Below, piece by piece: positions 24,016-24,456 of a stretch of 24,456 bases of DNA. Under the pieces are notes generated by a model. That model saw nothing but the letters and a program-made list of their open reading frames with translations, did no database searches and had not been told where the DNA came from. Within the stretch, counting starts at the first letter, position 1; every line of letters begins with the position of its first letter. This DNA is from a virus. Both the position numbers and the translations under genes were made by a program. The DNA lies in the IMG/VR virus record IMGVR_UViG_3300034374_002326, positions 1-24,456 of that record; one strand, given 5' to 3'.

Positions 24016-24125
24016 AATACATGAAGGCGAAAGTGGCAAAAAAGCCGATGAAAGGCGCAAAGCCAAAGGCGAAAGCCGCAGCAGCAAAGGCCCGTAAGGC
24101 ATACAGCAAAGGAAAGAAACGATGA
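24012..24125 (+). CDS. Tiny H1-tail-like basic peptide (37 residues)
   Basis: This 37-residue frame joins the genes on both sides by ATGA overlaps (24012-24015 and 24122-24125). It contains 14 Lys and 2 Arg, no acidic residue, and otherwise mainly Ala, Pro, Gly and Ser, like the tail of histone H1 or small basic nucleoid proteins. The double coupling argues that it is translated. It may bind DNA or RNA or screen charge inside the virion. The function is unknown. Confidence 0.6.
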   Translation: MKYMKAKVAKKPMKGAKPKAKAAAAKARKAYSKGKKR

Positions 24126-24307
24126 GGCAAGTTCAGCTAGACCAGCAGGTGTTGGTACAGGCTATCCGGCTATTGGGTAAGCTGATACGATTTAGCAAGG
24201 GTGGATTGGATAACGATGAACGACGGGAGCTAGCGTATGATTTGTTATCTCTTGGCGCAGCATTACTTGGCGACATTGTCGGGCAGATTGATGCGTCAGA
24301 TTCATAG
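24122..24307 (+). CDS. Hypothetical 61-residue helical protein
   Basis: This 61-residue protein starts in an ATGA overlap with the basic peptide and ends 17 bases inside the amidase gene. It is helical: a first helix (about 5-24, LDQQVLVQAIRLLGKLIR type), a turn (FSKGGLDNDE) and a second helix (about 32-55, RRELAYDLLSLGAALLGDIV). The pattern of two amphipathic helices could be a small lysis accessory or a regulator. No family is recognised. Confidence 0.55.
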   Translation: MRQVQLDQQVLVQAIRLLGKLIRFSKGGLDNDERRELAYDLLSLGAALLGDIVGQIDASDS

Positions 24308-24456
24308 GATTATCGTACACCATAGTGCCAGTCCGTTGTCCACCACAGTAGACGACATACGGGACTGGCATGTCCACAACAATGGATGGTCGGACATTGG
24401 CTACCACTACATTGTATTGGGCGATGGGACTGTGGCTGAGGGTAGACCAATAGGCA
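24291..24456 (+). CDS. N-acetylmuramoyl-L-alanine amidase, 5' part (T7 lysozyme-like)
   Basis: The frame is open from the ATG at 24291 to the window edge, giving 55 residues; the 3' part is missing. The sequence aligns by eye to T7 lysozyme (gp3.5): IIVHHSAS (7-14) matches the strand carrying the first zinc ligand (H10 here, H17 in T7). IRDWHVHNNGW, then DIGYHYIV and GDGTVAEGR (23-52) match the T7 stretch IRQWH, GYHF and DGTVEAGR. Y38 corresponds to the T7 Tyr46 that supports catalysis. The other ligands (T7 His122 and Cys130) lie beyond the edge. It cuts the amide bond between muramic acid and L-Ala in peptidoglycan. In T7 the enzyme also binds RNA polymerase. It overlaps the previous gene by 17 bases. 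Confidence 0.9.
   Translation, partial: MRQIHRIIVHHSASPLSTTVDDIRDWHVHNNGWSDIGYHYIVLGDGTVAEGRPIG

Noticed and set aside
1-24456. tRNA genes, CRISPR arrays, insertion sequences or integrase attachment sites
   Set aside because: No cloverleaf with a TTC loop, no regularly spaced repeats beyond the two 19-bp copies, and no transposase or integrase motifs were seen.

Overview
The window reads as one continuous, single-direction structural and lysis module of a tailed bacteriophage with podovirus-like (T7-like) architecture. I see no convincing minus-strand gene, tRNA, insertion sequence, integrase or CRISPR array. Nearly every gene has a clear Shine-Dalgarno sequence or is joined to the previous one by an ATGA or TAATG overlap, so most of the 24 kb is built for coupled translation. 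The sigma70-like promoters, the T7-lysozyme-type amidase and the ejection-protein-like genes suggest a Gram-negative host. The host genus cannot be read from the sequence.

Layout: (1) Positions 1-385 hold the 3' end of an upstream gene, then a 247-base leader with strong RNA-folding potential. (2) Positions 386-2629 are the packaging genes: a small HNH-type protein, a small terminase and a large terminase, with a good promoter and a dyad in front of the small terminase. (3) Positions 2626-7828 are the head genes: portal, a zinc-ribbon-like protein, an acidic protein of unknown function, scaffold, major capsid and a putative decoration protein. Two near-identical 19-bp repeats lie just upstream of the capsid gene. 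A strong intrinsic terminator (7851-7890) closes this block. (4) Positions 7902-13420 are the tail: a head-tail adaptor and a nozzle-like protein, which share a Fn3-like insert, then three tandem beta-rich proteins. (5) Positions 13428-22114 encode three proteins of 207, 657 and 2029 residues whose order and size trend recall the T7 ejection proteins gp14, gp15 and gp16. (6) Positions 22139-24456 hold two beta-rich virion proteins (one with a seven-glycine linker), a holin-like membrane protein, two very basic small proteins, a 61-residue protein and the 5' end of a T7-lysozyme-like amidase cut by the window edge.

Together the genes would package DNA into a scaffolded procapsid, add decoration, close the portal with a short tail, eject large internal proteins with the genome, and lyse the cell. 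Late expression appears to be shaped by a promoter or repeat region before the capsid gene and a terminator after the capsid genes, the same placement as T7 phi10 and Tphi. Functional names beyond the terminases, portal, scaffold, capsid, tail tube pair and amidase are inferences from position and composition.
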